Source: Bacteroidales bacterium
Lineage (GTDB): Bacteria; Bacteroidota; Bacteroidia; Bacteroidales; UBA932
NCBI GenBank assembly: GCA_017443025.1
Contig: JAFSPG010000017.1
Span: 1-64,000 of the forward strand
Length of the DNA stretch: 64,000 nucleotides
Direction of reading: 5' to 3'
The first letter of the stretch is position 1. Every line of letters starts with the position of its first letter. Shown in pieces: positions 22,508-31,688 of this stretch. A program made the translations under genes and the position numbers. Below the pieces are notes generated by a model. The model saw nothing but the letters and a program-made list of their open reading frames with translations, had not been told where the DNA came from and searched no databases.

Positions 22508-23035
22508 TTAATTCTTTTTTTCTTCGATTGCCTTGACAAGGCCGGCAATCTTGCCACCTGCGTTGCCCTGGAGTGCAGAAATAACGTTGCGCATAGGGCT
22601 CTGGAGCAGGCCGATGATATCGCCGATGAGCTCTTCTTTGCTCTTGATGGCGGCGAGTTCTTCAAGTTTGTCAGCACCGACGAATGCGCATTCCTGAACG
22701 TAAGCGGCCTTGAGGACGGGCTTGGGAAGACCTTCCTTCTGGAGCTTCTTGATCAGTTTTGCAGGGGCGTTCGCTGCTTCGGTGTACATAATTGCGGAGT
22801 TGCCTTTGAGGGCAGGGATGATGAGCTGAATCTCCTCACCCATCTCCTTGATTACGTGCTCGAACAGGGTGTTCTTCACGACGGTCAGCTTGATACCTGC
22901 CTCGAAGCATGCGCGACGGAGGTGGGTAGTCTGCTCGGCGTTGAGCCCGGCGATATCGGTGACGTAGAAATTAGGGGTTTCCTTGAGCTGTGCTGCAATA
23001 TTCTCAACAACCTGCGCTTTAAGTTCTTTTCTCAT
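22508..23035 (-). CDS. rplJ: Ribosomal protein L10
   Basis: Base of the L12 stalk (175 aa). It shows the family start MRKELKAQVVENIAAQLKE, the FYVTDIAGLNAEQTTHLRR segment and a C-terminal helix that binds L12 dimers. Only 15 nt separate it from rplA, so a long autoregulatory leader like that of E. coli rplJL is not present directly upstream. Confidence 0.97.
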   Translation of the reverse strand: MRKELKAQVVENIAAQLKETPNFYVTDIAGLNAEQTTHLRRACFEAGIKLTVVKNTLFEHVIKEMGEEIQLIIPALKGNSAIMYTEAANAPAKLIKKLQKEGLPKPVLKAAYVQECAFVGADKLEELAAIKSKEELIGDIIGLLQSPMRNVISALQGNAGGKIAGLVKAIEEKKN

Positions 23036-23050
23036 AGCTTTCCTGTTTTA

Positions 23051-23749
23051 TTATTCAGCACTGAAGTTCTTGACATCGAGTTTGACGCCGGGGCTCATGG
23101 TCGTGCAAACGGCTGCGCTCTTCATATAGGTGCCCTTGAGCGCCTGAGGTTTGAGCTTTGCGATTGCAGACATGACAGCCTTTACGTTCTCGTATATCTG
23201 CTCGGGGGTAAATGAAATCTTGCCGACGGCGCAGTGGACGATACCGGTCTTGTCGACCTTGAAGTCGATCTTACCGCCTTTAACATCCTTTACTGCGGTT
23301 GCGATATCCATCGTAACGGTACCGGTCTTAGGGTTAGGCATGAGGCCACGGGGACCGAGGATACGGCCGATAGGGCCGACCTTTGCCATGACGGAAGGGG
23401 TACAGATGATGACATCGATATCGGTCCAGCCACCCTTGATCTTCTCGATATAGTCGTCGAGGCCGACATAGTCGGCGCCGGCTTCCTTGGCCTCATTCTC
23501 CTTGTCGGGAGTACAGAGGACGAGAACGCGGGTAACCTTACCTGTTCCGTTCGGGAGGGTGACAACGCCACGGACCATCTGGTTGGCCTTGCGGGGATCG
23601 ACACCGAGGTTGACGGAGAGTTCCACTGAAGCGTCAAATTTGGTGAAGGTGATGTCCTTCAGCACAGCACACGCCTCGGAGATCTCATACAGTTTGGAAG
23701 GCTCATACTTTGCGATGGCTGCCTTCTGGTTCTTTGTAAGTTTTGCCAT
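23051..23749 (-). CDS. rplA: Ribosomal protein L1
   Basis: L1 stalk protein that binds 23S rRNA helices near the E site and helps release deacylated tRNA (232 aa, normal). Diagnostic segments are [41 protein letters not shown] and the [16 protein letters not shown] region. It lies 14 nt after rplK on the minus strand. Confidence 0.98.
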   Translation of the reverse strand: MAKLTKNQKAAIAKYEPSKLYEISEACAVLKDITFTKFDASVELSVNLGVDPRKANQMVRGVVTLPNGTGKVTRVLVLCTPDKENEAKEAGADYVGLDDYIEKIKGGWTDIDVIICTPSVMAKVGPIGRILGPRGLMPNPKTGTVTMDIATAVKDVKGGKIDFKVDKTGIVHCAVGKISFTPEQIYENVKAVMSAIAKLKPQALKGTYMKSAAVCTTMSPGVKLDVKNFSAE

Positions 23750-23763
23750 AATGCGTGTGTGTT

Positions 23764-24210
23764 TTATTTAACGTCTGCGGGGAATTCACCGGTGACCTTG
23801 ATACCCATGCTCCTGGCGGTACCAGCAACCATAGACATTGCGGACTTGATGGTGAATGCATTGAGGTCGGGCATTTTGCCTTCTGCGATTTCCTTGACCT
23901 GAGCCCAGGTAACGCTTGCTACCTTGGTACGGTTAGGCTCGCCTGAACCCTTCTGGATCTTGGCGGCCTCTTTCAGGGAAATAGCCACAGGGGGCTGCTT
24001 AACCTCGAATGAGAATGATTTGTCTGAATATACAGTGATGACTACCGGAAGCACTTTTCCTGCCTGAGCCTGTGTGGCGGCATTGAACTGCTTACAGAAG
24101 TCCATGATATTCAATCCCTTTGAACCGAGAGCCGGTCCTACGGGAGGCGCAGGATTCGCTGCTCCGCCTTTAATCTGGAGCTTGATGAATCCGGTTACTT
24201 CTTTTGCCAT
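23764..24210 (-). CDS. rplK: Ribosomal protein L11
   Basis: Large-subunit protein of the GTPase-associated centre (148 aa). It has the family pattern [36 protein letters not shown] and the C-terminal RNA-binding region ending in [12 protein letters not shown]. It begins 3 nt after the nusG stop. Confidence 0.98.
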   Translation of the reverse strand: MAKEVTGFIKLQIKGGAANPAPPVGPALGSKGLNIMDFCKQFNAATQAQAGKVLPVVITVYSDKSFSFEVKQPPVAISLKEAAKIQKGSGEPNRTKVASVTWAQVKEIAEGKMPDLNAFTIKSAMSMVAGTARSMGIKVTGEFPADVK

Positions 24211-24213
24211 GAT

Positions 24214-24771
24214 TTACTCTTTCGTTACTTGATTGAAGCTGAGCTCGAGCAGAGTCTTTCTGCCAAAGATCATAACTATCACTTTGAGTTTGTTTCTGTC
24301 TTCAACTATTTCGTCGACTGTACCGTCGAAACCGGTGAACGGACCGTCGGTGATCTTCACGGAGTCGCCTACAGAGTAGTCGAATTCCGTTTCAGCCACT
24401 GCGGTGGCGGATTCGTCCTGCTGGCCGAGGATATGCCTTACCTCCTCTTCCCTGAGGGGAACAGGACGGCGCTCGATGCCTTTGTCGATTTTTTCGGTAA
24501 GGAAGCCGGACATGCCGGGGATGAGGTTGCGGATCACGTACTCAAGTTCGCCGGTCAGCTCCGCGTTGATAAGGACGTAGCCCGGGAAAAGGAGACGCTC
24601 TGCAGCGACTCTCTTGCCGTTCTTCACTACGAATTTCTTCTCTACGGGAACCAGAACCTGCTCTACTTGGTTCTGAAGGTTACCTCTTTGTATCTCTTTC
24701 TCGAGATATTCCTTAGCCTTTTTCTCTTTGCCTCCTGCAGTTCTAAGGACGTACCACTTTTTTTCGCCCAT
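24214..24771 (-). CDS. nusG: Transcription termination/antitermination factor NusG
   Basis: RNA-polymerase-associated elongation factor (185 aa). The N-terminal NGN domain starts [23 protein letters not shown] and contains the [12 protein letters not shown] polymerase-contact region. The C-terminal KOW domain is [17 protein letters not shown]...[14 protein letters not shown]. It lies between secE and rplK as in most bacteria. Confidence 0.98.
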   Translation of the reverse strand: MGEKKWYVLRTAGGKEKKAKEYLEKEIQRGNLQNQVEQVLVPVEKKFVVKNGKRVAAERLLFPGYVLINAELTGELEYVIRNLIPGMSGFLTEKIDKGIERRPVPLREEEVRHILGQQDESATAVAETEFDYSVGDSVKITDGPFTGFDGTVDEIVEDRNKLKVIVMIFGRKTLLELSFNQVTKE

Positions 24772-24783
24772 GGTAATGGATAG

Positions 24784-24972
24784 TTACAGTTTGTAAATAG
24801 CTGTCATCAGATTCTGGAAAGCGAAATCGATAATGCCAAGCGCAATGGCGATGATGACGGTGGCAATCATGACAAGACCGGCACGGGCCTGAAGTTCCTG
24901 CCATGAGGGCCAAGTCACCTTCTGGGTGAGCTCGACATACGACTCTTTACAGTAGTTTATGAACTTTCTCAT
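24784..24972 (-). CDS. secE: Preprotein translocase subunit SecE
   Basis: Small single-span subunit of the SecYEG channel (62 aa). It has an amphipathic N-terminal helix with KESYVELTQKVTWPSWQELQ (the conserved WP motif) followed by one transmembrane helix (LVMIATVIIAIALGIIDFAF). It precedes nusG by 12 nt. Confidence 0.96.
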   Translation of the reverse strand: MRKFINYCKESYVELTQKVTWPSWQELQARAGLVMIATVIIAIALGIIDFAFQNLMTAIYKL

Positions 24973-25055
24973 CTTTTACTTTAATGGACTCCGCGGGTTG
25001 GAAGCAGAAATGCGAAGTCTGTTAAACATTACCAAATCGTAACCTTTGATATTTG

Positions 25056-25126
25056 CAGGGGAAGCAGGATTCGAACCCACATCGACGGTTTTGGAGACCG
25101 CTGAACTACCCTTGTTCTATTCCCCT
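25056..25126 (-). tRNA. tRNA-Trp (anticodon CCA)
   Basis: On the minus strand the acceptor AGGGGAA/TTCCCCT, a short D-arm GAAC/GTTC, anticodon stem GCGGT/ACCGT with loop CTCCAAA, and T-arm with TTCGAAT fold as a 71-nt tRNA. The discriminator base is G and the 3' CCA is not encoded. It lies between tuf and secE. Confidence 0.93.
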
Positions 25127-25131
25127 GTGGG

Positions 25132-25174
25132 AAAGACAAGCCGCCTTCGTTTGCACGGCAGGAGGCTTGTCTTT
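25132..25174 (-). terminator. Terminator-like hairpin after tuf
   Basis: AAAGACAAGCC (25132-25142) pairs perfectly with GGCTTGTCTTT (25164-25174). It lies just past the tuf stop and before tRNA-Trp. The T-run is better on the plus strand, so on the minus strand it may be a partial terminator or a processing site separating tuf from tRNA-Trp/secE. Confidence 0.6.
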
Positions 25175-25188
25175 TTATGTTTCGAGTA

Positions 25189-26382
25189 TTATTCCTCGAT
25201 GCGGATTACCTGGCCTGCGCCAACGGTACGGCCACCTTCGCGGATAGCGAACTGGAGACCTTCGTTCATAGCAACAGGAGTGATGAGCTTAACGTGGATT
25301 TCTACGTTATCACCAGGCATAACCATTTCCTTGTCAGCGGGGAGCATGATCTCACCGGTAACATCCAGGGTACGGATGAAGAACTGAGGACGGTAATGGT
25401 TGTGGAACGGGGTGTGACGGCCACCTTCTTCTTTCTTCAGAACATAGATCTGAGCAACGAAGTCGGTGTGAGGAGTGATGGACTTGGGAGCAGCCACAAC
25501 TTCACCTCTCTTAACCTCTTTCTTGTCAACGCCACGGAGGAGGAGACCTACGTTATCGCCAGCCTCACCCTGAGGGAGGAGTTTGCGGAACATCTCGACA
25601 CCGGTAACAACGGAAGTACGAGGTTCGTCACCGAAACCAACGAGTTCGACGGGGTCATTGACGTGGATGGTACCAGCCTCGATACGACCGGTAACAACGG
25701 TACCACGGCCAGTGATGGAGAAGATGTCCTCGATAGGCATGAGGAAGGGCTTGTCAACGAGACGTACCGGGAGGGGAATGTACTCGTCAACAGCGTTCAT
25801 GAGCTCCATAACTTTCTCTTCCCACTGAGGCTCACCGTTGAGGGCGCCGAGTGCGGAACCGCGGATGATAGGGCAGTTCTCGTCGAAGTTGTAGAATGCG
25901 AGGAGGTCACGGATTTCCATCTCAACGAGGTCGAGCATTTCCTCATCGTCAACAAGGTCAACCTTGTTCATGAAAACGAGGATCTTAGGAACGTTAACCT
26001 GACGGGCGAGAAGGATGTGCTCACGGGTCTGGGGCATAGGACCGTCGGTCGAAGCGACGACGAGGATTGCACCGTCCATCTGAGCAGCACCGGTAACCAT
26101 GTTCTTAACGTAGTCGGCGTGGCCAGGGCAGTCTACGTGAGCATAGTGACGTTTCTCGGTTTCATACTCTACGTGAGCAGAGTTGATGGTGATACCACGC
26201 TCTTTCTCTTCGGGAGCATTGTCGATCTGATCGAAGGATTTTACCTTGTCAGCGTTACCTGCAACTCTTTCTGCAAGCACCTTGGTGATAGCAGCGGTGA
26301 GGGTGGTTTTACCGTGGTCAACGTGGCCAATTGTACCGATGTTGACATGCGGTTTGGTTCTTTGGAATGTTTCTTTTGCCAT
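25189..26382 (-). CDS. tuf: Elongation factor Tu
   Basis: GTPase that delivers aminoacyl-tRNA to the ribosome (397 aa). The G motifs are intact: G1 [11 protein letters not shown]2 in KERGITIN, G3 DCPGHADY, and G4 NKVD. Domain 3 ends in [14 protein letters not shown]. It lies directly downstream of four tRNA genes and upstream of tRNA-Trp-secE-nusG, the same order as the tufB locus of E. coli with an added tRNA-Trp. Confidence 0.99.
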   Translation of the reverse strand: MAKETFQRTKPHVNIGTIGHVDHGKTTLTAAITKVLAERVAGNADKVKSFDQIDNAPEEKERGITINSAHVEYETEKRHYAHVDCPGHADYVKNMVTGAAQMDGAILVVASTDGPMPQTREHILLARQVNVPKILVFMNKVDLVDDEEMLDLVEMEIRDLLAFYNFDENCPIIRGSALGALNGEPQWEEKVMELMNAVDEYIPLPVRLVDKPFLMPIEDIFSITGRGTVVTGRIEAGTIHVNDPVELVGFGDEPRTSVVTGVEMFRKLLPQGEAGDNVGLLLRGVDKKEVKRGEVVAAPKSITPHTDFVAQIYVLKKEEGGRHTPFHNHYRPQFFIRTLDVTGEIMLPADKEMVMPGDNVEIHVKLITPVAMNEGLQFAIREGGRTVGAGQVIRIEE

Positions 26383-26428
26383 AATATTATGTATAAAAAA
26401 TTGTGTGCTTGAGTTTTACTCAAAAAAG

Positions 26429-26500
<72 letters not shown>

Positions 26501-26509
26501 TTACCTAAG

Positions 26510-26582
26510 AGCGGAAAACGAGGTTCGAACTCGCGACCCTCAGCTTGGAAGGCTGATGCTCTACCAACTGAGCTACTTCCGC
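26510..26582 (-). tRNA. tRNA-Gly (anticodon TCC)
   Basis: Minus-strand cloverleaf of 73 nt: acceptor GCGGAAG/TTTCCGC (one G-T pair), anticodon stem TCAGC/GCTGA with loop CTTCCAA, T-loop TTCGAAC. CCA is not encoded. Confidence 0.94.
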
Positions 26583-26591
26583 CTAAAGTAG

Positions 26592-26672
26592 TGGGAGGTG
26601 GTGGACTCGAACCACCGAACCCTGAGGGAGCGGATTTACAGTCCGCCGCAATTGCCACTATGCGAACCTCCC
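26592..26672 (-). tRNA. tRNA-Tyr (anticodon GTA)
   Basis: Minus-strand class II tRNA of 81 nt with a long variable arm: acceptor GGGAGGT/ACCTCCC, anticodon stem GCGGA/TCCGC with loop CTGTAAA, T-loop TTCGAGT. CCA is not encoded. Confidence 0.94.
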
Positions 26673-26701
26673 AATATGTCTTTTAGCCTTTTGCTTAGCT
26701 G

Positions 26702-26775
26702 AGCCGATAGAGGGATTCGAACCCACGACCCCGAGATTACAAATCACGTGCTCTGGCCAACTGAGCTATATCGGC
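26702..26775 (-). tRNA. tRNA-Thr (anticodon TGT)
   Basis: Minus-strand cloverleaf of 74 nt: acceptor GCCGATA/TATCGGC, D-arm GCTC/GAGC, loop TTTGTAA giving anticodon TGT, T-loop TTCGAAT. The anticodon stem CGTGA/TCTCG contains one T-T mismatch. First gene of the tRNA-tuf operon; CCA is not encoded. Confidence 0.9.
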
Positions 26776-26801
26776 GTGCCTATCGTTGCCGAAAGGGACT
26801 G

Positions 26802-26832
26802 CAAAGATAGGTATTAATTGTTATTCTCCAAA
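26802..26832 (-). promoter_or_regulatory. Promoter of the tRNA-tuf(-secE-rpl-rpo) operon
   Basis: On the minus strand TTTG (26832-26829) and TATCTTTG (26809-26802) with a 19-nt spacer fit the Bacteroidota consensus. The -33 part lies within the 3' end of dxs. The first tRNA begins about 27 nt after the -7 box. Confidence 0.8.
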
Positions 26833-28710
26833 ACTTTTTTCAAAAAAATCTGCGACCGCCCGGGCTATACCGTCGCTGTCTATTCCGCACTCAGCCCGCT
26901 GTGCCGCCTGGCTGTCCTGGGCTATGAAACGGTCGGGAATTCCTATGCCTTTGACTGCTGTCCTGACGCCCTTGTCGGCGAGCAGTTCGGTGACCGCGCC
27001 AAAGAGGCCGCCCTTGATGCAGCCATCCTCTACGGTTACCAGGGCCTTGTGGCTCCTGGCTGCTTCCAGAACAAGTTCTTCGTCAAGGGGCTTGAGGTAG
27101 CGCAGGTCGATGACGGTAGGGGAGCATTTGCCGGAGGAGGCAATTTTTTCGGCTGCTTCGGCGGCGCGGCAGGCGCAGTTGCCGAGGGCAAGGATGGCCA
27201 CGCCTTCGCCTTTGCGAAGCGTTTCGCCCTTGCCGGGCTTAACTGCCCGGGGCTCGCCGCCGGCGTAAGGCACTCCTTCTGCACATCCGCGGGGATACCT
27301 TATAATATATGGGCCGGTCTCGCTGCGGAGAGCATCGTGCATCATGCCCCTCAGTTCGGCTTCGTCGCGGGGAGAACATATGATCGAACCCGGAATGCTC
27401 CTGTATGCGGCAAGGTCGAAGGCCCCCTGGTGGGTGGGGCCGTCTTCGCCCACGAGACCTCCGCGGTCAAAACACAGGACTACAGGGAGATGCTGCAAGG
27501 CGATGTCGTGTATAATCTGGTCGTAGGCTCGCTGCGAGAAAGACGAGTATATGTTGCAGAAAGGCTTCATCCCTCCGGCGGCAAGGCCGGCGGAGAAGGT
27601 CGCAGCGTGCTCTTCTTCTATTCCAACGTCGTAGAACCTTTCGGGGAAGGCTTTGGCGAAAGCTGTCATTCCGCATCCGGATGACATCGCAGGGGTGATT
27701 CCCACTACGCGCTCGTCTTTGGATGCGAGTTCGGTAAGGACATCTCCGAATACATCCTGCCAGCGGGGCGCCGGGCGTTTATCCTTGATTCGTTCACCTG
27801 TGTCGGGGTTGAAGCGGCCGGGAGCGTGCCATACGGCCGGGTCCTTTTCGGCCGGCTCGTATCCGCGTCCTTTGACCGTATGGACGTGAAGGATTCTGGG
27901 GCCGGAGAGCTTGCGGAGCCTTGCGAGGGTATTCGTAACTTGCTCGATATCGTTTCCGTCGATGGGGCCGAAGTACCTCAGGCCAAGGGCTTCGAAGAGG
28001 GCTCCGCCGGATTTGCGGACGAGGTTCGACTTTGCATCGACCGTCCATTTCTGGAATTTGCGGCGCAGCCAGCTCTCACCCAGGCAGTTCCATATCTTTT
28101 TTTTCAGGCGGTTGTATTTGCTCGAAGTGGTAATCCGCAGAAGATAGTTGTGTATGGCTCCGGTGGCGTTGTCAATCGACTGGTCGTTGTCGTTGAGGAT
28201 AATGAGGATGTCGGCCTTGCCGTTGCCGGCGTTGTTGATGCCTTCGAATGCGAGCCCGCCGGACATCGCGCCGTCGCCTATGAGGGCGACGACTTTCTCG
28301 CCTGAGCCGCTCAGGCGAGAGGCTTCGGCCAGGCCGAGGGCCGCCGAAACCGATGTCGAGGCGTGGCCGGCGCCGAAGGCGTCGTAGGGACTCTCGTCAC
28401 GGTTGGGGAAGCCGCTGATTCCTTCTTTCTTGCGGTTCTGGCGGAATTCCTCGCGGCGTCCGGTGAGAATCTTATGTGCATAGGCCTGATGTCCGACATC
28501 AAACACGATTTTGTCCTTGGGGGTATCGTAGATATAATGCAGGCCTACAATCAGTTCAACTGCGCCGAGGGAGGCTCCGAGATGCCCGGGATTATCGGCA
28601 CAACACCTTATCATATAGTCCCTTACTTCGGAGCAAAGGACCGGCAGCTCTTCCGGCGCGAGTTTCTTTACGTCGGCGGGCGAGTTGATTGTGTCGAGGA
28701 ATCTGTACAT
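26821..28710 (-). CDS. dxs: 1-deoxy-D-xylulose-5-phosphate synthase
   Basis: Thiamine-diphosphate enzyme joining pyruvate and glyceraldehyde-3-phosphate, the first step of the MEP isoprenoid pathway (629 aa). Visible motifs: KIVFDVGHQAYAHKILTGRR, the ThDP motif GDGAMSGGLAFEGINNAG...LNDND, and the transketolase pyrimidine-binding domain beginning RVVGITPAMSSGCGM with the GIEEEHAATFSAGLA segment. The C-terminal transketolase domain follows (VIDLRYLKPLD). It transcribes in the same direction as the tRNA operon, whose promoter overlaps the dxs 3' end. Confidence 0.97.
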   Translation of the reverse strand: MYRFLDTINSPADVKKLAPEELPVLCSEVRDYMIRCCADNPGHLGASLGAVELIVGLHYIYDTPKDKIVFDVGHQAYAHKILTGRREEFRQNRKKEGISGFPNRDESPYDAFGAGHASTSVSAALGLAEASRLSGSGEKVVALIGDGAMSGGLAFEGINNAGNGKADILIILNDNDQSIDNATGAIHNYLLRITTSSKYNRLKKKIWNCLGESWLRRKFQKWTVDAKSNLVRKSGGALFEALGLRYFGPIDGNDIEQVTNTLARLRKLSGPRILHVHTVKGRGYEPAEKDPAVWHAPGRFNPDTGERIKDKRPAPRWQDVFGDVLTELASKDERVVGITPAMSSGCGMTAFAKAFPERFYDVGIEEEHAATFSAGLAAGGMKPFCNIYSSFSQRAYDQIIHDIALQHLPVVLCFDRGGLVGEDGPTHQGAFDLAAYRSIPGSIICSPRDEAELRGMMHDALRSETGPYIIRYPRGCAEGVPYAGGEPRAVKPGKGETLRKGEGVAILALGNCACRAAEAAEKIASSGKCSPTVIDLRYLKPLDEELVLEAARSHKALVTVEDGCIKGGLFGAVTELLADKGVRTAVKGIGIPDRFIAQDSQAAQRAECGIDSDGIARAVADFFEKSFGE

Positions 28711-28806
28711 CAGCCCGCTAATTTACGAATTTTTCCCGGATTGTGAAGATGTTTTGAAATATTTACTACCTTAGCGATTCGAATCCGAAACAAAAACAAA
28801 CAGTAT

Positions 28807-30228
28807 ATGGCAGAAAAACTTCAAAAACTCATTAACGATTATCCGGCGATGCGCTGGACGGCCCTCTTCCTCGTCGCCCTGATGATGTTCTTCGGTTATA
28901 TGTTCGTGGACGTCATGTCTCCGCTGCAGCAGCTCGTTGAGGCTGAAAGGGGCTGGTCTCCTGACGCCTTCGGTACATATGCCAGCTCCGAATATCTCCT
29001 CAATGTGTTCGGCTTCCTGATTCTGGCCGGTATCATCCTCGACAAGATGGGTATCCGTTTCACCGGAACGCTTTCGGCTTCGATGATGTTCGTCGGTGCT
29101 GCCATCAAGTTCTATGCAGTCAGCGACTGGTTTGCAGGCAGTGGTCTTGAGGCCTGGCTTAACAGCTGGTGGGTTTCGATGCCTGGCAGTGCCAAACTCG
29201 CCTCGCTCGGCTTCATGATTTTCGGCTGCGGTTGTGAAATGGCCGGCACGACCGTTTCCAAGGCTATCGCCAAATGGTTCAAGGGCAAGGAAATGGCTAT
29301 GGCAATGGGCATTGAGATGGCCATCGCCCGTATCGGAGTTTTCTCCATCTTCTCCATCAGCCCTTATCTCGCCGAGAAACTTGGAGGTGTTCAGGGCCCT
29401 GTAGGATTCTGCGCCGCATTGCTCCTTATCGGACTTATCAACTTCATCGTGTTCGGAATGATGGACAAGCACCTTGACGGCCAGCTGAAGGGTCAGGTTG
29501 CCGCTTCCGGAGAAGAGACTGATGAAGAAGAGTTCAAGATCAGCGACCTCGGCATCATCTTCCGTTCAAGGAGTTTCTGGGTGGTGGCTATCCTCTGCGT
29601 GCTGTACTACAGCGCCATCTTCCCCTTCCAGAGGTTCGGCGCCAATATGCTGCAGTGCAACCTCGACGGCATTTCCGCCGAGACAGCATCCAATATCTTC
29701 CGCTGGTTCCCCATCGGAGCTGCAGTGATCACTCCTTTCCTCGGCAGGTTCCTTGACAAGAAGGGTAAGGGTGCGACAATGCTCATCATGGGTGCCTTCC
29801 TTCTGATTATCTGCCACCTGGTATTCGCCTTCCTGCTGCCCGCAACGCATAGCTGGGTGCTTGCCTATGCTACTATCGTAGTGCTCGGTATCAGCTTCTC
29901 GCTTGTTCCCGCAGCCCTCTGGCCTTCAGTTCCGAAGATTATCGACGAAAAGATTCTCGGCTCTGCATACAACCTGATTTTCTGGGTTCAGAACATCGGT
30001 CTCTGCCTTGTCCCTATGCTTATCGGTTCCGTTCTCGCATCTTCCAACGCCGACAATCCGGCCGTGATTGCAGCAAGGGAATCCGGCGCTGAATTCATCC
30101 CTTACGACTATACCGTTCCGCTGATTATTTTCGCCTGCTTCGGTATCGCCGCCCTGCTGGTAGCCCTCTACCTCAAGGCCTGGGATGCCAGAAAGGATCT
30201 CGGCCTCGAAAAGCCGAATATGAAATAA
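28807..30228 (+). CDS. MFS transporter, first of a tandem pair
   Basis: A 473-residue major-facilitator protein with about 12 helices and a cytoplasmic central loop (GQVAASGEETDEEEFKISDL). The first-half loop motif is GIILDKMGIRFTG. The helix-4/5 region contains KWFKGKEMAMAMGIEMAIAR, also found in almost the same form in the next gene (KWFKGKNVALAMGLQLAIAR). The two are therefore paralogues from a duplication. Substrate is not predictable. A weak promoter (TTTTG...TACCTTAG) lies just upstream, divergent from dxs. Confidence 0.88.
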   Translation: MAEKLQKLINDYPAMRWTALFLVALMMFFGYMFVDVMSPLQQLVEAERGWSPDAFGTYASSEYLLNVFGFLILAGIILDKMGIRFTGTLSASMMFVGAAIKFYAVSDWFAGSGLEAWLNSWWVSMPGSAKLASLGFMIFGCGCEMAGTTVSKAIAKWFKGKEMAMAMGIEMAIARIGVFSIFSISPYLAEKLGGVQGPVGFCAALLLIGLINFIVFGMMDKHLDGQLKGQVAASGEETDEEEFKISDLGIIFRSRSFWVVAILCVLYYSAIFPFQRFGANMLQCNLDGISAETASNIFRWFPIGAAVITPFLGRFLDKKGKGATMLIMGAFLLIICHLVFAFLLPATHSWVLAYATIVVLGISFSLVPAALWPSVPKIIDEKILGSAYNLIFWVQNIGLCLVPMLIGSVLASSNADNPAVIAARESGAEFIPYDYTVPLIIFACFGIAALLVALYLKAWDARKDLGLEKPNMK

Positions 30229-30236
30229 TAAACAAG

Positions 30237-30272
30237 TCTCGAGTGCAAAACAGGCCTTTTTTGCACTTGAGA
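30237..30272 (+). repeat. Hairpin 1 between the tandem MFS genes
   Basis: TCTCGAGTGCAAAA (30237-30250) pairs with TTTTGCACTTGAGA (30259-30272), 14 bp with one G-T pair. The loop contains GGCC. It lies directly after the first MFS stop. Confidence 0.75.
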
Positions 30273-30288
30273 AACGAATTTTTATGGG

Positions 30289-30322
30289 TTCATGTGCAAA
30301 AACGGCCATTTTTGCACATGAA
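30289..30322 (+). repeat. Hairpin 2 between the tandem MFS genes
   Basis: TTCATGTGCAAAAA (30289-30302) pairs perfectly with TTTTTGCACATGAA (30309-30322); the loop CGGCCA again contains GGCC. It is a variant of hairpin 1 with paired base changes, and ends 11 nt before the ATG of the second MFS gene. Confidence 0.8.
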
Positions 30323-30333
30323 GTCTTTATATT

Positions 30334-31674
30334 ATGAAGAAATCATTAATTTGGGCGGCTCTTGCGTGTCTGGTGGTGCCGATGTTCGGCTCCTACTTCT
30401 TCGACGACATGTTCTCCACGCTGAGCCAGATCTTTTCCCACCCGGAGAGTCTGGAGCTCGGCTGGGATTCCGCGCAGTACGGCTTCTATGCAGGAGGCTA
30501 TTCTTTCCTCTGCGTATGGGGCGGCCTGGTTGTTTGCGGAGTTCTGCTTGACCTTTATGGAGTACGTCTTGTCGGCTCCATCTTCGTGGGGCTGATGGTG
30601 CTGGGCGCAGGCCTTGTTACCTACGCCATCACTGCCGGATTCGCTCCCGGCACCTCGATGATAATCGCTTATGCCGGCTGTATGATATTCGGACTCGGCA
30701 GCGAAATCGCGGGAGTAGCCGTTACCCGTTCCATCGCCAAATGGTTCAAAGGGAAGAACGTGGCCCTTGCAATGGGCTTGCAGCTGGCTATCGCCCGCCT
30801 CGGAACGGCGGCGGCTTTCGTGCTCTCGCCGGTGCTGGTGGCCCAGAAGGCCCCCGGCGAGATTTACACCCTGTCGGAAACCGCCCGCCCTGCCTTCCTC
30901 GGCCTTGTACTCCTTCTTGCGGGTGCTGTTCTCTGGGCTGTCTTCGTTGCTATGGACGCCCGCCGCGACCGTCTCGAGGGCGTGGTTAACGCCAAGGGAA
31001 AGATTCGCGAAGAGGACAAATTCAAGCTATCTGACATAACGAAGATTCTCACCAACAGGAGATTCATCCTTATTTCCCTGCTTTGCGTATTCTTCTACTG
31101 CTGCATCATTTCCTTCAAGAAATTCGGCACTGCCATCGTCATTCCCCGCTTCGGGATGGATATAGAATCCGCAAAGTGGACCATCACGATGATTCCCTTC
31201 TTTACGGTAGTCTTCACCCCCTTGTTCGGGGCTCTTGTAGATAAGATAGGAAAGGCTACACGCTGGATGATTCTCGGAGCAGTACTTGTGCTTGTCGCCC
31301 ATCTTGTCATCGGCTTCGCTCCCCAGGGAGTGCCGTTCTACGGCTACCTCGGCATAGCCATCCTTGGCGTCGGCTATTCGCTCGTGCCTTCCGCCATGTG
31401 GCCTTCAGTGCCCAAGATTGTGCCCGAGAAGTCACTCGGTACGGCTTATTCCCTGATTTACTGGATTCAGAATATGGGAATGCTTCTCGTCCCCATTGCC
31501 GTGGGAGCAATCTTCAATAGTGCTGACGACGACTCCGCCGGCGCCGCAGTATCGGCCGAACTGATCTTCATCGGCCTCGCCGTCGTCGCCATCCTCGTCG
31601 CCCTGGCCCTCTCTCGCTCCTCGCGTCTCAACCCCTCCCTCGGCCTCGACCTCCCCAGCAAAGCCAAGGCTTAG
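30334..31674 (+). CDS. MFS transporter, second of a tandem pair
   Basis: A 446-residue paralogue of the preceding transporter, with the same layout: early GGLVVCGVLLDLYGVRLVGS loop, KWFKGKNVALAMGLQLAIARLG, a charged central loop (KGKIREEDKFKLSDI) and a C-terminal YSLVPSAMWPSVPKIVPEKSLGTAYSLIYWIQN segment. That last segment is nearly identical in type to FSLVPAALWPSVPKIIDEKILGSAYNLIFWVQN in gene one. The last five codons and stop (KAKA, TAG) lie in the 16-bp sequence repeated at 42513. Confidence 0.88.
   Translation: MKKSLIWAALACLVVPMFGSYFFDDMFSTLSQIFSHPESLELGWDSAQYGFYAGGYSFLCVWGGLVVCGVLLDLYGVRLVGSIFVGLMVLGAGLVTYAITAGFAPGTSMIIAYAGCMIFGLGSEIAGVAVTRSIAKWFKGKNVALAMGLQLAIARLGTAAAFVLSPVLVAQKAPGEIYTLSETARPAFLGLVLLLAGAVLWAVFVAMDARRDRLEGVVNAKGKIREEDKFKLSDITKILTNRRFILISLLCVFFYCCIISFKKFGTAIVIPRFGMDIESAKWTITMIPFFTVVFTPLFGALVDKIGKATRWMILGAVLVLVAHLVIGFAPQGVPFYGYLGIAILGVGYSLVPSAMWPSVPKIVPEKSLGTAYSLIYWIQNMGMLLVPIAVGAIFNSADDDSAGAAVSAELIFIGLAVVAILVALALSRSSRLNPSLGLDLPSKAKA
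31659..31674 (+). repeat. Left copy of 16-bp direct repeat bounding the accessory island
   Basis: CAAAGCCAAGGCTTAG here is identical to 42513-42528. This copy is the 3' end of the second MFS gene, including its TAG stop. Confidence 0.7.
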
Positions 31675-31688
31675 AGTTAACCGCCCAT

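Noticed and set aside
23036..23050. L10-binding autoregulatory leader upstream of rplJ
   Set aside because: Only 15 nt separate rplA and rplJ, too short for the known kink-turn leader.
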